From: Nymphaea colorata
Lineage: Eukaryota; Streptophyta; Magnoliopsida; Nymphaeales; Nymphaeaceae
DNA length: 64,000 nt
Assembly: GCF_008831285.2 (NCBI RefSeq)
Contig: NC_045143.1
Location: forward strand, 6,457,503 to 6,521,502
Direction of reading: 5' to 3'
Shown: piece after piece, positions 12,641 through 24,806 of the stretch
How the letters are laid out: every line of letters starts with the position of its first letter
How positions within the stretch are numbered: the first letter of the stretch is position 1
Translations under genes and position numbers: made by a program
The notes under the pieces: generated by a model
Told to the model about the DNA's origin: nothing
Databases searched by the model: none
The model's input: the letters and a program-made list of their open reading frames with translations, nothing else

Positions 12641-14606
12641 GTGCTGCTGCTGACTTACGACAGCAGGAGAGAGAGACGGAGACGGGAACAGAGGGTACGA
12701 AAGATACTTTCCGGTGAAAGAAAGGGTACTCTAGGCAATAAACAGAAGCTGCCCCTGGTTTTTCACTGACGTGAATGATCATTTCTTCTGAGCTTCAACA
12801 GAGAGAGAAAAAGATAAGAGAGAGAGTCGGTCTTCTTTTGGAATCATGTAGATGTGCTTGACCAAGTTTTTTTTTTTTTCAAATATACTTAATACTTGTT
12901 CCAAATAAGGAAAAGAGAGAGAGGGAGAGAGAGCATGCATATAAAAGTACTGAGAGACTCTGCCATGGAACTGCAATGGCTGCTAAAACAGGGAGTGAAC
13001 AGAGAGATTCCAGATATATTGGTGATGATGGTCGCAGAGTACCATGAGAAGATGAGGGGGAGAAAGGAAGGGAACAGTACCCAAAATTTAAACTTACTCA
13101 GGTTTTCAAGGACCACCATGATGGAGATAAAGAGAGAGAGAGTGAGAAACAAGGAAAAGAGAGAGAAAAGAGAAAACTGGGGAAAAAAGTGGTAAATCTT
13201 GTTTTGGTGCCTTTTATCTGCGCATGGGCTTCATTCATATCCTTTTGTTTGTTTCTTTGTTCTTGTTTTTCTCTTTTTCAGCTTTAAATGGATGGGCCAT
13301 ACCCGGAGTGCTACTGTGCCTAAATTGGATTTTTAGGGGATTGTGTTATGTGGGTCAGGAGGAGAGGACCCCCTTCTTATTATATATCTCCGTGCCTCCT
13401 TTAATTTTTTCAGAATTGTGGGAGGAACGGGGAACAAAGAAAAATATTTCCTTTTTTGGTGGATTTTAAAGGTGGGTTTCTTTTCTTTTCTTTTGTCTAT
13501 TTTAATGGTTCCAATTTGAGTTACTTTCATGAAAAGTCGATGTTAGTTCTGCATATTGGGATTGTTGGTGTTTCTGGTGTACATTTCTTTTTTGAAGTTT
13601 TGATTGGAAGGATCTCATGGGATTCTGCAGCTGAGTATGAATTTGAGGAATGTGCGAGTTTGCTTTTCATGGTCATGGCTATGTCGTTTTATTTGTTTAT
13701 GCATTCCAATGACTACTTAGTTTGTCTAATGAAATCGTTGTCGAGGTGACTCGAGTTCTTTATTTTGTGTTTGGATGCCTCAGGTTCATTTTTAAAGTGC
13801 TTTTCGTTGGGATGGTAGTCCAAGGAGTGATAGGAGGGAATTTTGATTGGTTACAAGTTGAGACTTTTCCTAGCATCAAAAGTTGGCACTCTTTCTTCTG
13901 GCTAGTTCTATATCTTGATGCTCATCCTTATATTTATTTCGTTTTGAAATTTCGGTTTCGTTCTTGATTTTGTTGCTCTCCATGTCATGCTTTCTGTTTT
14001 ACAAGGTGTTGCTCCCCTGGTCATAAAAACTTTAATAAACTTGTGCTACTATAGGTCTTTAAGCTTTCCCAAATTTAGCACTTCAAAACCTGTGTTTGGA
14101 GATTTTGGTGTTAATGGTTGATGCAGCTTCATGATAGGGAAATTCCACTCTTTTTTTCTGAATTACCCAAATTTTATGGAAGCTTCCGCAACATTTTTGG
14201 TTGCTTATTTCTGGGATTTGTATTTATGAATGCTTTCAATGTATTAAACAATTTTCGTTATCTTCCTGTGTTTGAAGTTAACTTTGTTTCTGCATTGCCA
14301 TTTAGCTTGTGGATAAACGTTCTGTTCAAATCCTACAAAAGCAGTTACGTAATGGTGGAGTGCCACTTTTTATTTATCCTTTCATTTGTATAAATGCAGG
14401 TAACCGGATCCACTTCAATTTGGTGCTCTTTCGCCTTCGACTCAGGCTGATGCATATTCCTGGAATTATAATTTCAGTGTCGGAAAAGTTGTAGTAAAAT
14501 CATTCTGTAAATTCCACCTAAAATGGTTACGAACAGAAATTTGTGATTCTGAAAGTTTTAGTTTGTTCTACCTTATTTGATTCTATAAAGGAGTCGTCTT
14601 AAACTA
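12641..14606 (+). promoter_or_regulatory. Probable promoter and 5' leader region of the ATH1-like gene
   Basis: The DNA carries several GA-rich tracts (about 12665-12690, 12799-12828, 12910-12935, 13128-13172), as is common in plant promoters and leaders. Downstream it becomes T-rich and intron-like up to the start codon at 14607. A stretch ending in aaatgcag at 14392-14399 could be the acceptor of a leader intron. A donor-like gtaaat at about 13192 could pair with it, but that pairing is a guess. Transcript ends cannot be read from the sequence. No upstream ORF here looks conserved. Confidence 0.35.
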
Positions 14607-17600
14607 ATGATGATGGACAACGATATTTTCAGTGTTCCACTCCCCAGTCCTGCTGTGAATTCCATAGGAATAGACTCATCTGTATCTCATCTGTTCCCTG
14701 ATTCTCTTGATCTGATGGATAGTAGCAGCAGAAGCTGCATAACAGTTGGCTATCCCATTATCCAAGATGAGGTGGTAGATGGCCTTCATAGGCCTGATCA
14801 TGGTTATGTTGGCAATGCAAACACAGGAATTCCTAGGGACATCCCCTTGGACAGATTTGCACCCCAAGGTTTTGTTGCTAATACTGAGATACAGGAACAA
14901 TTCATAAGGGCTCCAATATCAGTTCCATCTCAATTCAATGTGTTCGCAGGCAATGATGAGCTGCGGGGACATTTCCTGGGGTCTCCAATGCACGTTCCTT
15001 CAGGATCCCCTTTTGAGGAGTTAAAAGCTGTTGTTGCGCCTGTTGCTTCTAATGTTTCAAATGCTTTTATGGCAGCTTCTGGTTACTATGGTGTTGAAAG
15101 TTCAAAGTTTGACTGGAATTCAAACAACTGCCATATGGATCCATACACATACAGTAACCCTCGGAAGGAGCTGTCACTCAGTCTTGCCATGTCCCAACCT
15201 TCTATGGACCATTCACCAACCATTCTTGACCAACACTCCAGGCATAGATTCTCCACTGTTGATCCAGCTATACTTGGAGATGCTGAATATGTAACAAATA
15301 TTCCAAATAATGAGGTACAACATTCTTCATGTGTTACTCAGTTCTCATCAGAGGATGCAGGTATGGTGAAGGGATTGCAGTCTGAGCACTCTACTTCTAA
15401 TATCGAGGAGTTCTACAATGGTTATTCTTCTGTTAGAACAGTTCGATTCCCACATGTTTTTCTTGGGTCGAAGTATCTTCAAATAGCACACCAGATACTT
15501 TCAGAAGTTTTTCACAACTTTACTTCTGTACAGCAAGATCTGTGCAAGAATAGTTATGGGGCTTTGTTTGATGGGATTGATTCTCAGACCACTATCTGTA
15601 ATTCATCATGTGGACCTGGTGAAAGGGAGAGTTTAATATTGGACACTGAGGAGTTTGCTGGTACAGCTGAGGAAACTCCGTGCTGTAGTCAGTGGAAATC
15701 CTCTGTTCAAAGATTGGAACCAGAAACAAAGACAGACCTTTTGGCTCTTCTACAAGAGGTATTCATTTATCTTACCAATCGTTTTTCCTTTTCCACAGTT
15801 CCATGTGTTCTAGTTCAAATTGGAGGAGTCAATCTGATGATATTTGCTATGAGGCCTAAGATCATTTATAGCAATCTGCTGAATTTCACACTAGAAAAGG
15901 AAAAGTCAGTTTTTATTTCTCTGGCTTCTGTAAGTTGTCAATTGTTTTGACTGACTTTTACTATAAACTGTTTCGCTTTGTCTTTCGTGCCTTCTGGTTT
16001 TAAAAATTTCCTATGCTTCATTGATATTTGTACACAGGAAGAATTTTGTACTAGTTGTCAACATAAGAATTATCTGTCTTTCGAGATTTCATCATTTCTT
16101 TGGAGAACTGGTACTTTACTGTACATTAGTTTGCAGAATTAAGTTACTAGGTTGTATCATGTTTATTATATATTTGTGCGGCTCCATCTTTGTCTACTTT
16201 ATCATTAGCATGCCACATTATTTTCATTTAGTCGATGTAACCTACACTCAGCATGACATCTAAACTTTCGAGATTGTGGGAACTTGCAAAATTTCCCAGT
16301 CAATTATATTTCTGTGGGGATGGGTTTGCTGCAGTTGAAAGAATCACTGGTGGGAGGTAAATCGAAGCAAACAACAACATGTTCAATTTGCATGAGAATG
16401 AAATTGGGAAATTTAAAGATGGCAATTTTGCAGTTGCATAACAAAGGTCTATTTGCCCATTTAGTGTAAGAAATACAAAACTCGAAGTTGAAAACTAGCA
16501 TTCAGGTGAACAAGAAAACAAGTGGAAACTCCGACTTAGTGTCAGTTTCTGAAGCTGCTGAATTCAGTAGCCGCTTGACGAGGCCACATTAATAGAAACA
16601 TAATTGTCAGAAGAAGTTCAAACCTCAAAATTTGATTGCGATAAAGCTGTTGCTGGTAAAGAAACCAACAATGGCAACTGTAGTTCAAATTTTCGTATGT
16701 CAGGGCATATTTCATGCTTCTAGCAACATATGTTTTTATTTAATCAATAACTGGCCTTCCACCAAATTATTGTTCAGAGTAGGGATGTATTTGCACTGTA
16801 AACAACTTTTTAGTTTGCTGTTTATCTCTTGGATCATTTCTCTTGAAAAGCAGTAATTCTAATGAAATTATCAAATGCCTGCCCACTATGCATGGTTAGA
16901 GTTACGAATGCAAGTGGGATGCTTCAAAAATAAAAATGAAAAGAACCCCTTTCCATATTTCGCCCAGTTGCATCTTTAGGTAGTTTGGTTCTTGGTCCTA
17001 GTAAGCCCCTGGACCTAAACTATCTTTGATAGACAAGCATAAACTTTGTCTGGAATCTACCGTGAATTTGCTGCCCATCTGTGCACGTGCCTGTGCCTGT
17101 GGTTATTTCTTTGTTTTAGGAAAAATTATTCAAAATGTCATTGCGTGGATGAGCATATGCAGAAACAACAACAACCCGTGCATCCTGCTTTGGAACCAGC
17201 TTTCTTATACCAGCTGTAGGCATGACATACTATGTGCCACGATCTGCATCGTGATGTATTCCCAGCCTTGCAGCTGTAGAAGAGAATGTTCTGTAATGGA
17301 AGTTGATGTCTTGTACTAAGCACTTTGGCCATTAATCCTAGACAATCTCTGGATGTGTGTGCCTAGTCAATGAAAAACTTGAGAAGTTGAATTTCTGTTT
17401 TTAGTTTTGAATGTTTAGTGTATAACCTGGTGAAGAGTTTTGCTTGAAGAACAAGAACGTCCAAGATACCAGATTCTCAAAGGAAATTGTCACAGATAAT
17501 CTGATACATGTATCCACTAAAAACAATATGTGTCGCTGAATGGCATTGATTTATTGGTAAATCACTGACATGTGGAAATACAACACTCTCTTCTTCTGAA

Positions 17601-18847
17601 GTGATTATTTTGGTTGAAAAGAATTTTAAAAGGTTGTCCAGTAAGAACCATAACTATAGTACCTTTATCATCCATGCAAGTACATTGTGTTGTTCTTGTA
17701 GGATATTTGGCCTTGTGTGGCACAATGGTCGAGTATATCTGATTCAACGAAATGCATGTATGGATGAACATTACAGAATGTGCTGAAAACTAATTTGGTA
17801 AAGTGCCAAAATAGAAATTTATATCATCCATCTAAACATCAAATGTACGGCCCTTGACCTAGAAATGATATGGGGTGTGGTTGAGGGCAGGATCATACTG
17901 TAGGCAGCTCTGCAATTGCACCAAGTCATGCGTGGCAGTCTCCTTTATGCGTATCAATCACAAGTACATGGGAGTGCACAATTATATGCATAAGTCATGC
18001 TTGCCTTAGTATTACAGTGACCTTGATTTGCAAGTTTTTTGTGTACAACGATTTGGATTGACATGCTTGATCTCCATCAATCGCAGGTTGAGCATCGCCA
18101 TGACCAATGCCATGACCAGTTTGAGATGGTAATATCATCTTTCCAGGCTGCTACAGAAGTTGACCCTCCTCAATTGCATGCCCGTCTTGCTCTTCAAACA
18201 GTTTCTGGCCACTTCAAACGCCTGAGGAAGAAAATAATACATCAGATCCTTGCTTCTCAGAAGCATCTGAGCTCTCCAAAGTTCAACGAAAAAGATGATT
18301 GCCTTGATCCTGCATCTATCCAGAAACAGTGGACTTTGCAACGTCTGCGGAGAGCTGAGCAACTGCCATGGCGACCACAGCGAGGGTTGCCTGAGAGATC
18401 CGTTTCTGTTCTACGTGCATGGCTATTTGAAAACTTCCTCCACCCGTATGTATATTAACAATTTGGACAAAATGCTAGTGGCGTTACTTGGCAGTTCGCT
18501 CCTGTAATCTATTTGTTAACACCATTCTTCCTTCAAACTCTCAGGTATCCAAAAGATGGACAGAAGTATATATTGGCAAGGCAGAGTGGGTTAACAAAAA
18601 GCCAGGTTTGAGATCGTTGAAAATGCACTGTTAGCAAATCATGTTACTTTGTAGCTGCCTTTCTCACACTAAACAAGCATGCCGTTTGCAGGTATCAAAT
18701 TGGTTTATCAATGCGAGAGTACGCATTTGGAAGCCACTGATTGAGGAAATGTACATGGAGATCAATAAGAAGGTCAAAGCAGGGAAGGAAATCTTTGCAA
18801 GAAGTGCAGAAACAGAAGATGGGGCATCTGCCACCAGGAAATCCTGA
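14607..18847 (+). CDS. ATH1: ATH1-like BELL (TALE) homeodomain transcription factor
   Basis: A TALE-class BELL homeodomain protein. BELL proteins bind DNA in the nucleus as dimers with KNOX partners; Arabidopsis ATH1 acts in shoot meristem, boundary and flowering control. Coding exons are 14607-15758, 18087-18445, 18545-18605 and 18692-18847. All introns are GT-AG, and the joined frame is exactly 576 codons (575 residues). Visible parts in order: a serine-rich N-terminus; a ZIBEL-like LSLSLAM near residue 193; a SKY-type stretch ([12 protein letters not shown]) near 285; the BELL domain at about 370-445 ([14 protein letters not shown]); and a TALE homeodomain at about 485-545 with PYPKDGQK and the recognition-helix segment [11 protein letters not shown]. 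The 61-base third exon is typical of BELL genes. [17 protein letters not shown] and the short C-terminus favour ATH1 over other BELL members. The protein ends about 30 residues after the homeodomain. Intron 1 is 2.3 kb. The ATG chosen is the first of three in a row. Confidence 0.93.
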
Positions 18848-20722
18848 GTTCAGTTCCCAACCATGTCTGATATTTTTCTTTCCTTTTTTTTTTCTTGAAA
18901 AAATGTTCTTTAGTACATAAAAAAAGGTGCTGTAATATTAAGTGGGCATTTTCTAGTCTTCATGCATGTTATTTCATCGTGGCTATCAATGTAGTTTCTT
19001 CCATTTTTATGCCGTCTTCCTTCAGGGATATCTATGTGAACTATGTGGATCTCCTCTAGTGCATCTCGTAAATGGATTTATGGCTCTCTATAATCGAAAC
19101 ATCATCACTGTTCTCAATTATCTGATAAAATTGTTTATTTCTATAACGGATCTTTCCTACCAATTCCTTGGTTCATGAGTGGCATGCTTAGAAAAATCGA
19201 AAATCATCACTACCGGTTTATAGAAGGCGGGCAACTCAAATTTTGATCATTTTAGAACAGAGTGAAGTTGCTTCAGTTCATCATTTTTTTGTTCTTTCTA
19301 ACTTCAAAATCATGTTGGCCAAATCATATCCTCCGTGCTTAGCTCGGTGCTTCCCTAGAAATACACTCTTGGAAATGAACACGTTTCTAAGATTTGAATT
19401 GTAAAGCTGTGAGCTGCTGGGTTTTCAAATGCTTAAACTATGCGCTGATGTTCTAAAGAGAACATTTCTACTAACCAAACCATGTAATAAGTCACATTTT
19501 CATGGACGATTTTTCTCTGAAAAAAGCGAACAAAATTATCCAAAGAAAAATCGTCCGACTTCTAGCAGGCAATCATGTGGCATTTCTGGACTTCGATTGT
19601 ATTTGATCAAGAAGGCCAAACGGCGGTTTTCCTGGCTACGTTTATAGAAAAACTACAAAATCACGAATACGAAATATAAGAACCCGTGAAAACCACAGGA
19701 GCCGTCCAATTTGATCAAACAGGTGAGCAAAACAGGTAACCGTGTTCCCTTTGATAAATATTCCGTCGCTAATTGTTTCCTTTTTGGGGGCTTGCTTCCC
19801 AAGCATTATGATTTTCAAGTGCTCATTGAATACTCACCAGTGAGTGTTTGAATCGTCAGGTTTGCTGTTGTCATGATTTCACACAAATGATGCCAGTCTC
19901 AAATTAGATTGGATTTTTAAATCCGTCTACTCTATTCCACTATGGTAGATATATTGAAATAGCCGGATACATTTATGGCAGAATGTTTTTTTTTTTTGGT
20001 ATTTTGTATTGTTAAAAAACGTCACAAAAGATGTATTAGCAACGGTCAGTTGCTTGGCCACGACTTCAAATTTCCTTTTATATATATATACATATATATA
20101 TATATATAAGATTAATGTTATCCCACTAATATATGAAAATGCCATGAACGCTACATCCTCACTCTCTCTTTCTCTCCAGTATTAAGGATGCAAAATTTTA
20201 TCGGGCTTTCATCCGACGAGGAGAGTTTCGAGTAGGATATATATTAATTAGAAAATAGGTCCAGATAAAATTGGTTTGATGCAGGAAACTCTAATTAAAG
20301 TTAAAAAAGAATTTGATGGTTTGGATTTGGTTTATATTTAAAATTCTGAGTCCAAACATTGTCTACTTAATTGTATGGTTTATTAGATTTGGCATAATAG
20401 ATAGTTTTATTAGACTGGTTTCACAGTTGAACTTTCGAATTATATTGGATTTGAAAGTGGACAAAAAAATAATTTTCAAATACGTGCATGCATGAAGTAG
20501 TGAGAAATTGAATTTTAAGAGTAATGAAAAAAATTGTTTTGTATTATCGCAAGTGTTCTATATATTCTGGTGAAAGAGCTATTGGGAGATAGGCTACCTA
20601 CCATTGTTCCAAAAAAATGAATAGTATAACAAAAACTATTCATAGTCACACATGCATTGAAAAACTCTGTAGGGAAAGCTATCACTCCATAGTGAGTTGA
20701 CCATTTACTAAACCCTTCCTCA
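18848..20722. other. 3' flank of the ATH1-like gene and gene-free DNA
   Basis: The first few hundred bases are probably 3' untranslated sequence, T-rich with A-rich signals around 18895-18935. The rest holds short unrelated ORFs and a (TA)n run at about 20078-20109. No transposon or RNA gene is recognisable. Confidence 0.45.
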
Positions 20723-20935
20723 TAGAGATGTCAATATATACGATTTAGATCTGATATTTGACCAAACAGTTCTAAAAAAATTAGTTATGAAAAAAAAAAA
20801 TTAATATCCCATTAAGAAATCAGATCACATTCAGATTTAAGAAATGACATCTGAACTGATTTAGATTCAGATTCACATATACATAAATATCCGATTAGAC
20901 TCGAATTCAGATCAAACTCGGATTCCAACAAACAA
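20723..20935 (+). repeat. Family B dispersed repeat (gatgtcaatatat type), fragment
   Basis: It begins tagagatgtcaatatatacg and continues with alternating short phrases of the gatttagatctgatat and cagattcagatt type. Related sequence occurs at 42950-43110, at 46823-47228 (reverse) and partly at 27960-28180. The copy at 46823-47228 has an 8-bp target duplication, which suggests a hAT-like non-autonomous origin. Here no matching duplication was found, so the right end is uncertain. Confidence 0.5.
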
Positions 20936-21007
20936 TTTTGGCAGTCTGCACCAAGACCATCAAGGTTGGGTTGAGTTTTCTCTTCTCAGGTTTGTACAAA
21001 TTGTACA

Positions 21008-21011
<4 letters not shown>

Positions 21012-21099
<88 letters not shown>
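21012..21099. repeat. (TA)n microsatellite, about 88 bp
   Basis: An uninterrupted TA repeat without a CT or GA partner. The DNA on either side (20936-21011 and 21100-21921) holds no recognisable gene. Confidence 0.97.
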
Positions 21100-21100
<1 letters not shown>

Positions 21101-21921
21101 CAAGAGGCGTAACATAATCGATCAGTAAGGATGCGAGATGGAGCACGATTGACTTGATTTTTCTTAGTTTTGGTTTTTGGTTTTAGTGCCGGTGAAACCA
21201 TTGCAGGCAATGAACTGGATGGCCTTAATTTGACCCCAAAGATGTTTCCATGACCTACCGAAGGCCGAAGTAGGCACAGGAGCCAAAAAATTTCAACAAA
21301 AGGATACTAGTTATATCATTTTAGATTTTTAACAGGCACCTATATGCAAATTCAAAAAACAGCCATGAAATTTTAACATAAAAGTGTAGCATGTTTTGTG
21401 GTCCTGTGTAGGCAATTGCCCACACTATGCCCACACCTCACGCCATGTTGATGACGAGCCCGCACCGCACATAGTACTGCACATGCGACACCCCTTTCTC
21501 CAAAAACATTAAATTAATTCATTGTCATTTGTTACAACAATGAAGCGCAAAAGTTCAAGTCCATGAAAATTTAAGAGTAAAGGATTACTATTTGTTATCT
21601 TCAAATTTAGATCTCCTGTCACGTCAAAAATAATACTTTTAAAAGGTGAAAAATAGCTAAGAATTCAACTTTAAAAATAATTTATGATAAGGCTTTGCCC
21701 TTATAATGGGAGGAAGGAAGCCACATGTACACCCTTATTGACTTCAAATCTGTTATAATTTATTTTAAAACTGTTATAAAATTTGATTATACTTCTCACT
21801 TTTTTTTTAGTATAATACCACAAAGTTAAAAATCAGAAAAATTATTTTTTAAAAATTAGAATCGTGCCCTATGCAACATTGCCAAAGTGGCAAAGTATAA
21901 TAGTAAGTACGGGGCTAGAGG

Positions 21922-22251
21922 TAGGGCTGTTCAACGAGTGGAACTAACTTGAGCTCTACTCGTTTATTAAACGAGTCGAGTTCGAGTTAAGAAATGCACT
22001 CAACAACCTAAACAAGTTAAGTTCAAGTTAAGTAGGTTTGGTTCGGTTAAACTCGGTTAAGTTCATGAAAGAAAATATATAAAGTACGTCTCACAAAATT
22101 ATCAAAAGAAGTAGATTGTTCAAATGTGTATGCAAATTGCTCAAAAAAAGTAGATTGCTAAAAAAAAAAAAAGATTCCTTTCAAGATATGCAAGCCTAGT
22201 TCAAGCTGACTCAAGTTCAAGCCGAGTTCAAGTCACTCGTGAACAGCCCTA
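21922..22251. mobile_element. CTCGA-rich hAT-like non-autonomous element, copy 1
   Basis: The ends are inverted: tagggctgttcaacgagtg on the left, and cactcgtgaacagcccta on the right (its reverse complement reads tagggctgttcacgagtg). The flanking 8 bases are gctagagg (21914-21921) and gccagagg (22252-22259), matching at seven of eight. An 8-bp target duplication is the hallmark of hAT transposons. The 330-bp interior is rich in gagttcgagtt/aagctgactcaag phrases and encodes nothing, so it would need a transposase supplied elsewhere. Confidence 0.85.
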
Positions 22252-22461
22252 GCCAGAGGTGCTGCCCCCTACAACTCCCTACCAACTTAATGGAAAGTTA
22301 TATCCACAAAAATTAGGGAAGCCTATTGAATTGGAATCGGGTTCGACATTCTTGTCAGACTGCTTGACTGGAAGGTGACTAGGGCGGCCTGGGCAGAGGA
22401 TGGAGACCATACTTCCTTCTTGGTCTCATGTGACTTGATCTAGAGAACCAGTGGTTGCAGT

Positions 22462-22528
22462 CAGTAGTGGAGCCAGAAAAATTCGCTAGAGGGGCACTCG
22501 TTTAAAAATATTCAAATTTGGTGGAACA

Positions 22529-22564
<36 letters not shown>

Positions 22565-22653
22565 TATATATATATATATATAAGAATAAATATTTAAGAT
22601 TCAAAACTTTTAAAAGACTGGTGTTCACCAGTCACAATGTAGCTACGCCACTG
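22462..22653. mobile_element. Short hAT-like MITE (cagtagtggagcc type), copy 1
   Basis: The left end reads cagtagtggagccag. The right end reads tagctacgccactg, whose reverse complement is cagtggcgtagcta. The flanks are gttgcagt (22454-22461) and gttgcaat (22654-22661), matching at seven of eight. The 192-bp element carries an internal (TA)n tract at about 22531-22582 and has no coding capacity. A second member with the same architecture is at 57049-57227. Confidence 0.82.
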
Positions 22654-23190
22654 GTTGCAATATGGCCCCTCGAAAACACGCCATGGTTCATGATATGCAA
22701 AGTTCCACCTTTTGTATTAAAATTTTTCTCGCAAGGAGCCTGACCCCAGCAAAGCATTTCATTGGAATTAAACATTTGGATCAACAGCAAGCTTACAAAA
22801 CACTTTAACTTTGGAAAGATCATATATAATATGTTTCTCCATTTCTTTTTCTTTTCTTTTCTTGACATTGGTTCAAGTCTCTATATATCTTGGCAGATGA
22901 GCCACAGTTTTTTATCTGATGGATTAAGCTGGCGGGCGAGAGGCAAGGCGTGGTCATGTCCATAGAGAAAGAACAAGAGAGTCTTAAATGGTAAGTAGAC
23001 AAAATTCAGACGAGAACAAGTAAATGGGGCTCAAATTTGTCTTCTGCTCTTTATGACGACAACTTCGTTCATTAAAAGTGAAAGAGAACAACAAACATGC
23101 GACAACTTCAATCAAGAGGATTGCATGGCTCTCACTGTTTCTTTATTCATCGGACCAGATTCACCAGAGAGGAGCCCACGTAACTTGTGA
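22654..23190. other. Gene-free intergenic stretch
   Basis: Short unrelated ORFs only; no family resemblance, RNA gene or mobile element recognised. Confidence 0.5.
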
Positions 23191-23308
23191 TGTCCAGATT
23201 CAATGTATCTACCTTACAATATCCCACTTTCTCTCTCTAACAATGTGCCAATGTCCAGGTTCAATGTATCTACCTAATAACGTATCGTGTTTCTCTCTCT
23301 ATATGCAG
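23191..23308. repeat. Two-copy tandem repeat, 61-bp period
   Basis: The phrase tgtccag(a/g)ttcaatgtatc starts at 23191 and again at 23252. Each is followed by taccta and later by a tttctctctct stretch. The copies have diverged. This is non-coding DNA upstream of the serine acetyltransferase gene. Confidence 0.75.
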
Positions 23309-23855
23309 ATCCATACCAACCAAAAGCCAACAGGTTTACATTAAATTATTATTGTGGCTTTTACATGCATGGTTGGCAAAGCCTCGGCTTAATTGTGCAA
23401 TAGTTTGATAATAAAAAAATGTCAGCTTATGACTTTTTTTTATTAAATTGACGTGCTGGGATCATTGGTTCCAAAGGAATATTCAAGTAAACAATGTTAT
23501 ATTTTTTGCGTTCTCTTGGTAAATATGATCATAAACAGGTTATATGTTTTGGCACATGAGAAGATATCATGTGGTATAAGCTAAAAACGATCAAGCTCTT
23601 GTTTACAAGACCTGCCTCACCACACCTAAGTACCAGTAGCCCTCTGATTTTCCCGTCCCCACTAGAGGTAGAGAGCCGCCATGAGCGCGATCTCATTCTT
23701 TCTCCCACAAAGAAGGATATTCGTCCTCCCAGATTCTGATTCATAGGAAAAAGGAGAGCGCCTTATCAGAGAGAGAGAGAGAGAGAGAAAGAGGGAGATT
23801 CTTCCTTTTCCCAGTAGACAGGAGTTCGACGGAAACTCTAGTTATCCAGAGAGAG
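23309..23855 (+). promoter_or_regulatory. Upstream region and 5' leader of the serine acetyltransferase gene
   Basis: A GA repeat at about 23767-23800 lies 55-90 bases before the start codon, and a second short one (agagagag) sits immediately before the ATG. Purine repeats of this kind are frequent in plant 5' leaders. The transcription start and TATA box could not be fixed by reading. Confidence 0.4.
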
Positions 23856-24806
23856 ATGACTGCCAGGAAGGAAATTCCCACCACCAATGGCGCGATGATC
23901 ACCACCACCAACAACAAAAACAACCTTCTTCAGGAGGAAGAAGGGAAGATGGTGGCGAAGAACAAGTCGGAGGCGGAGACTGAGGACGAGGAGGAGGCGC
24001 GAGTTTGGGAGCAGATCAGGCAGGAGACTCGGAGGGACGCGGAGGCGGAGCCGGCGCTAGCCAGCTACCTTTACTCAACCGTCCTCTCCCACTCCTCCCT
24101 GGAGCGGTCCCTCGCCTTCCACATCGGCAACCGGCTCTGCTCCTCCACCCTCCTTTCCACCCTTCTCTACGACCTCTTCCTCCATTTCTTCTCCTCCTCC
24201 CCTTCCCTCCGCTCCTTCGCCGTCGCCGACCTCCGCGCGACTCGCCTCCGCGACCCTGCATGCGCCTCCTTCTCCCATTGCCTCCTCAACTACAAGGGCT
24301 TCCTCGCTCTCCAGGCCCACCGCGTTTCCCACCGCCTCTGGCTCCAGGGCCGCTCCTCCCTTGCCCTCGCCCTCCAGTCCCGCGTCTCCGACGTCTTCGC
24401 CGTCGACATCCACCCAGGCGCCCGCATCGGCTCCGGCATCCTTCTCGACCACGCAACCGGTGTCGTCATCGGCGAGACCGCCGTCGTCGGAAACAACGTC
24501 TCCATTCTCCACCACGTCACCCTCGGCGGCACCGGCAAGGACGTCGGAGACCGCCACCCCAAGGTCAGCGACGGCGTGCTCATCGGCGCTGGCGCCACCA
24601 TTCTCGGCAACGTCAACATCGGAGAGGGGGCCAAGATTGGTGCTGGGTCGGTCGTGCTCATCGACGTCCCGCCATGGACCACCGCCGTTGGCAACCCCGC
24701 GAGGCTCGTTGGTGGACGGACGCACCCGACCAAGAACAACGACCTTCCAGGGGAGACCATGGACCATACCTCCTTTATCGTCGAATGGTCGGATTACGTA
24801 ATTTGA
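23856..24806 (+). CDS. SAT: Serine O-acetyltransferase
   Basis: Transfers acetyl from acetyl-CoA to L-serine to make O-acetylserine, the carbon skeleton for cysteine. It works in the cysteine synthase complex with O-acetylserine(thiol)lyase. A single 316-codon exon encodes the whole protein. Visible parts: an acidic, low-complexity N-terminus (residues 1-45); the helical SATase N-terminal domain at about 46-150 (VWEQIRQETRRDAEAEPALASYL would open it; the core is EAEPALASYLYS); then a left-handed beta-helix of hexapeptide repeats at about 185-285. The conserved stretches DIHPGARIGSGILLDHATG, ILHHVTLGGTGK and DRHPK carry the catalytic histidines. The C-terminus EWSDYVI ends in the isoleucine known to insert into the thiol-lyase active site. 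Length fits plant SATs. No clear plastid transit peptide is seen, so a cytosolic isoform is plausible but unproven. The exon is much more GC-rich than its flanks, which opens long shadow ORFs in other frames and on the opposite strand. Confidence 0.96.
   Translation: MTARKEIPTTNGAMITTTNNKNNLLQEEEGKMVAKNKSEAETEDEEEARVWEQIRQETRRDAEAEPALASYLYSTVLSHSSLERSLAFHIGNRLCSSTLLSTLLYDLFLHFFSSSPSLRSFAVADLRATRLRDPACASFSHCLLNYKGFLALQAHRVSHRLWLQGRSSLALALQSRVSDVFAVDIHPGARIGSGILLDHATGVVIGETAVVGNNVSILHHVTLGGTGKDVGDRHPKVSDGVLIGAGATILGNVNIGEGAKIGAGSVVLIDVPPWTTAVGNPARLVGGRTHPTKNNDLPGETMDHTSFIVEWSDYVI

Noticed and set aside
12531-12782. 83-codon minus-strand ORF upstream of the ATH1-like gene
   Set aside because: No family resemblance, and it overlaps GA-rich leader-like DNA; probably chance.
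20907-21146. ORFs consisting of alternating Y and I residues, here and at 7, 11, 39, 46 and 48 kb
   Set aside because: They are translations of (TA)n microsatellites.
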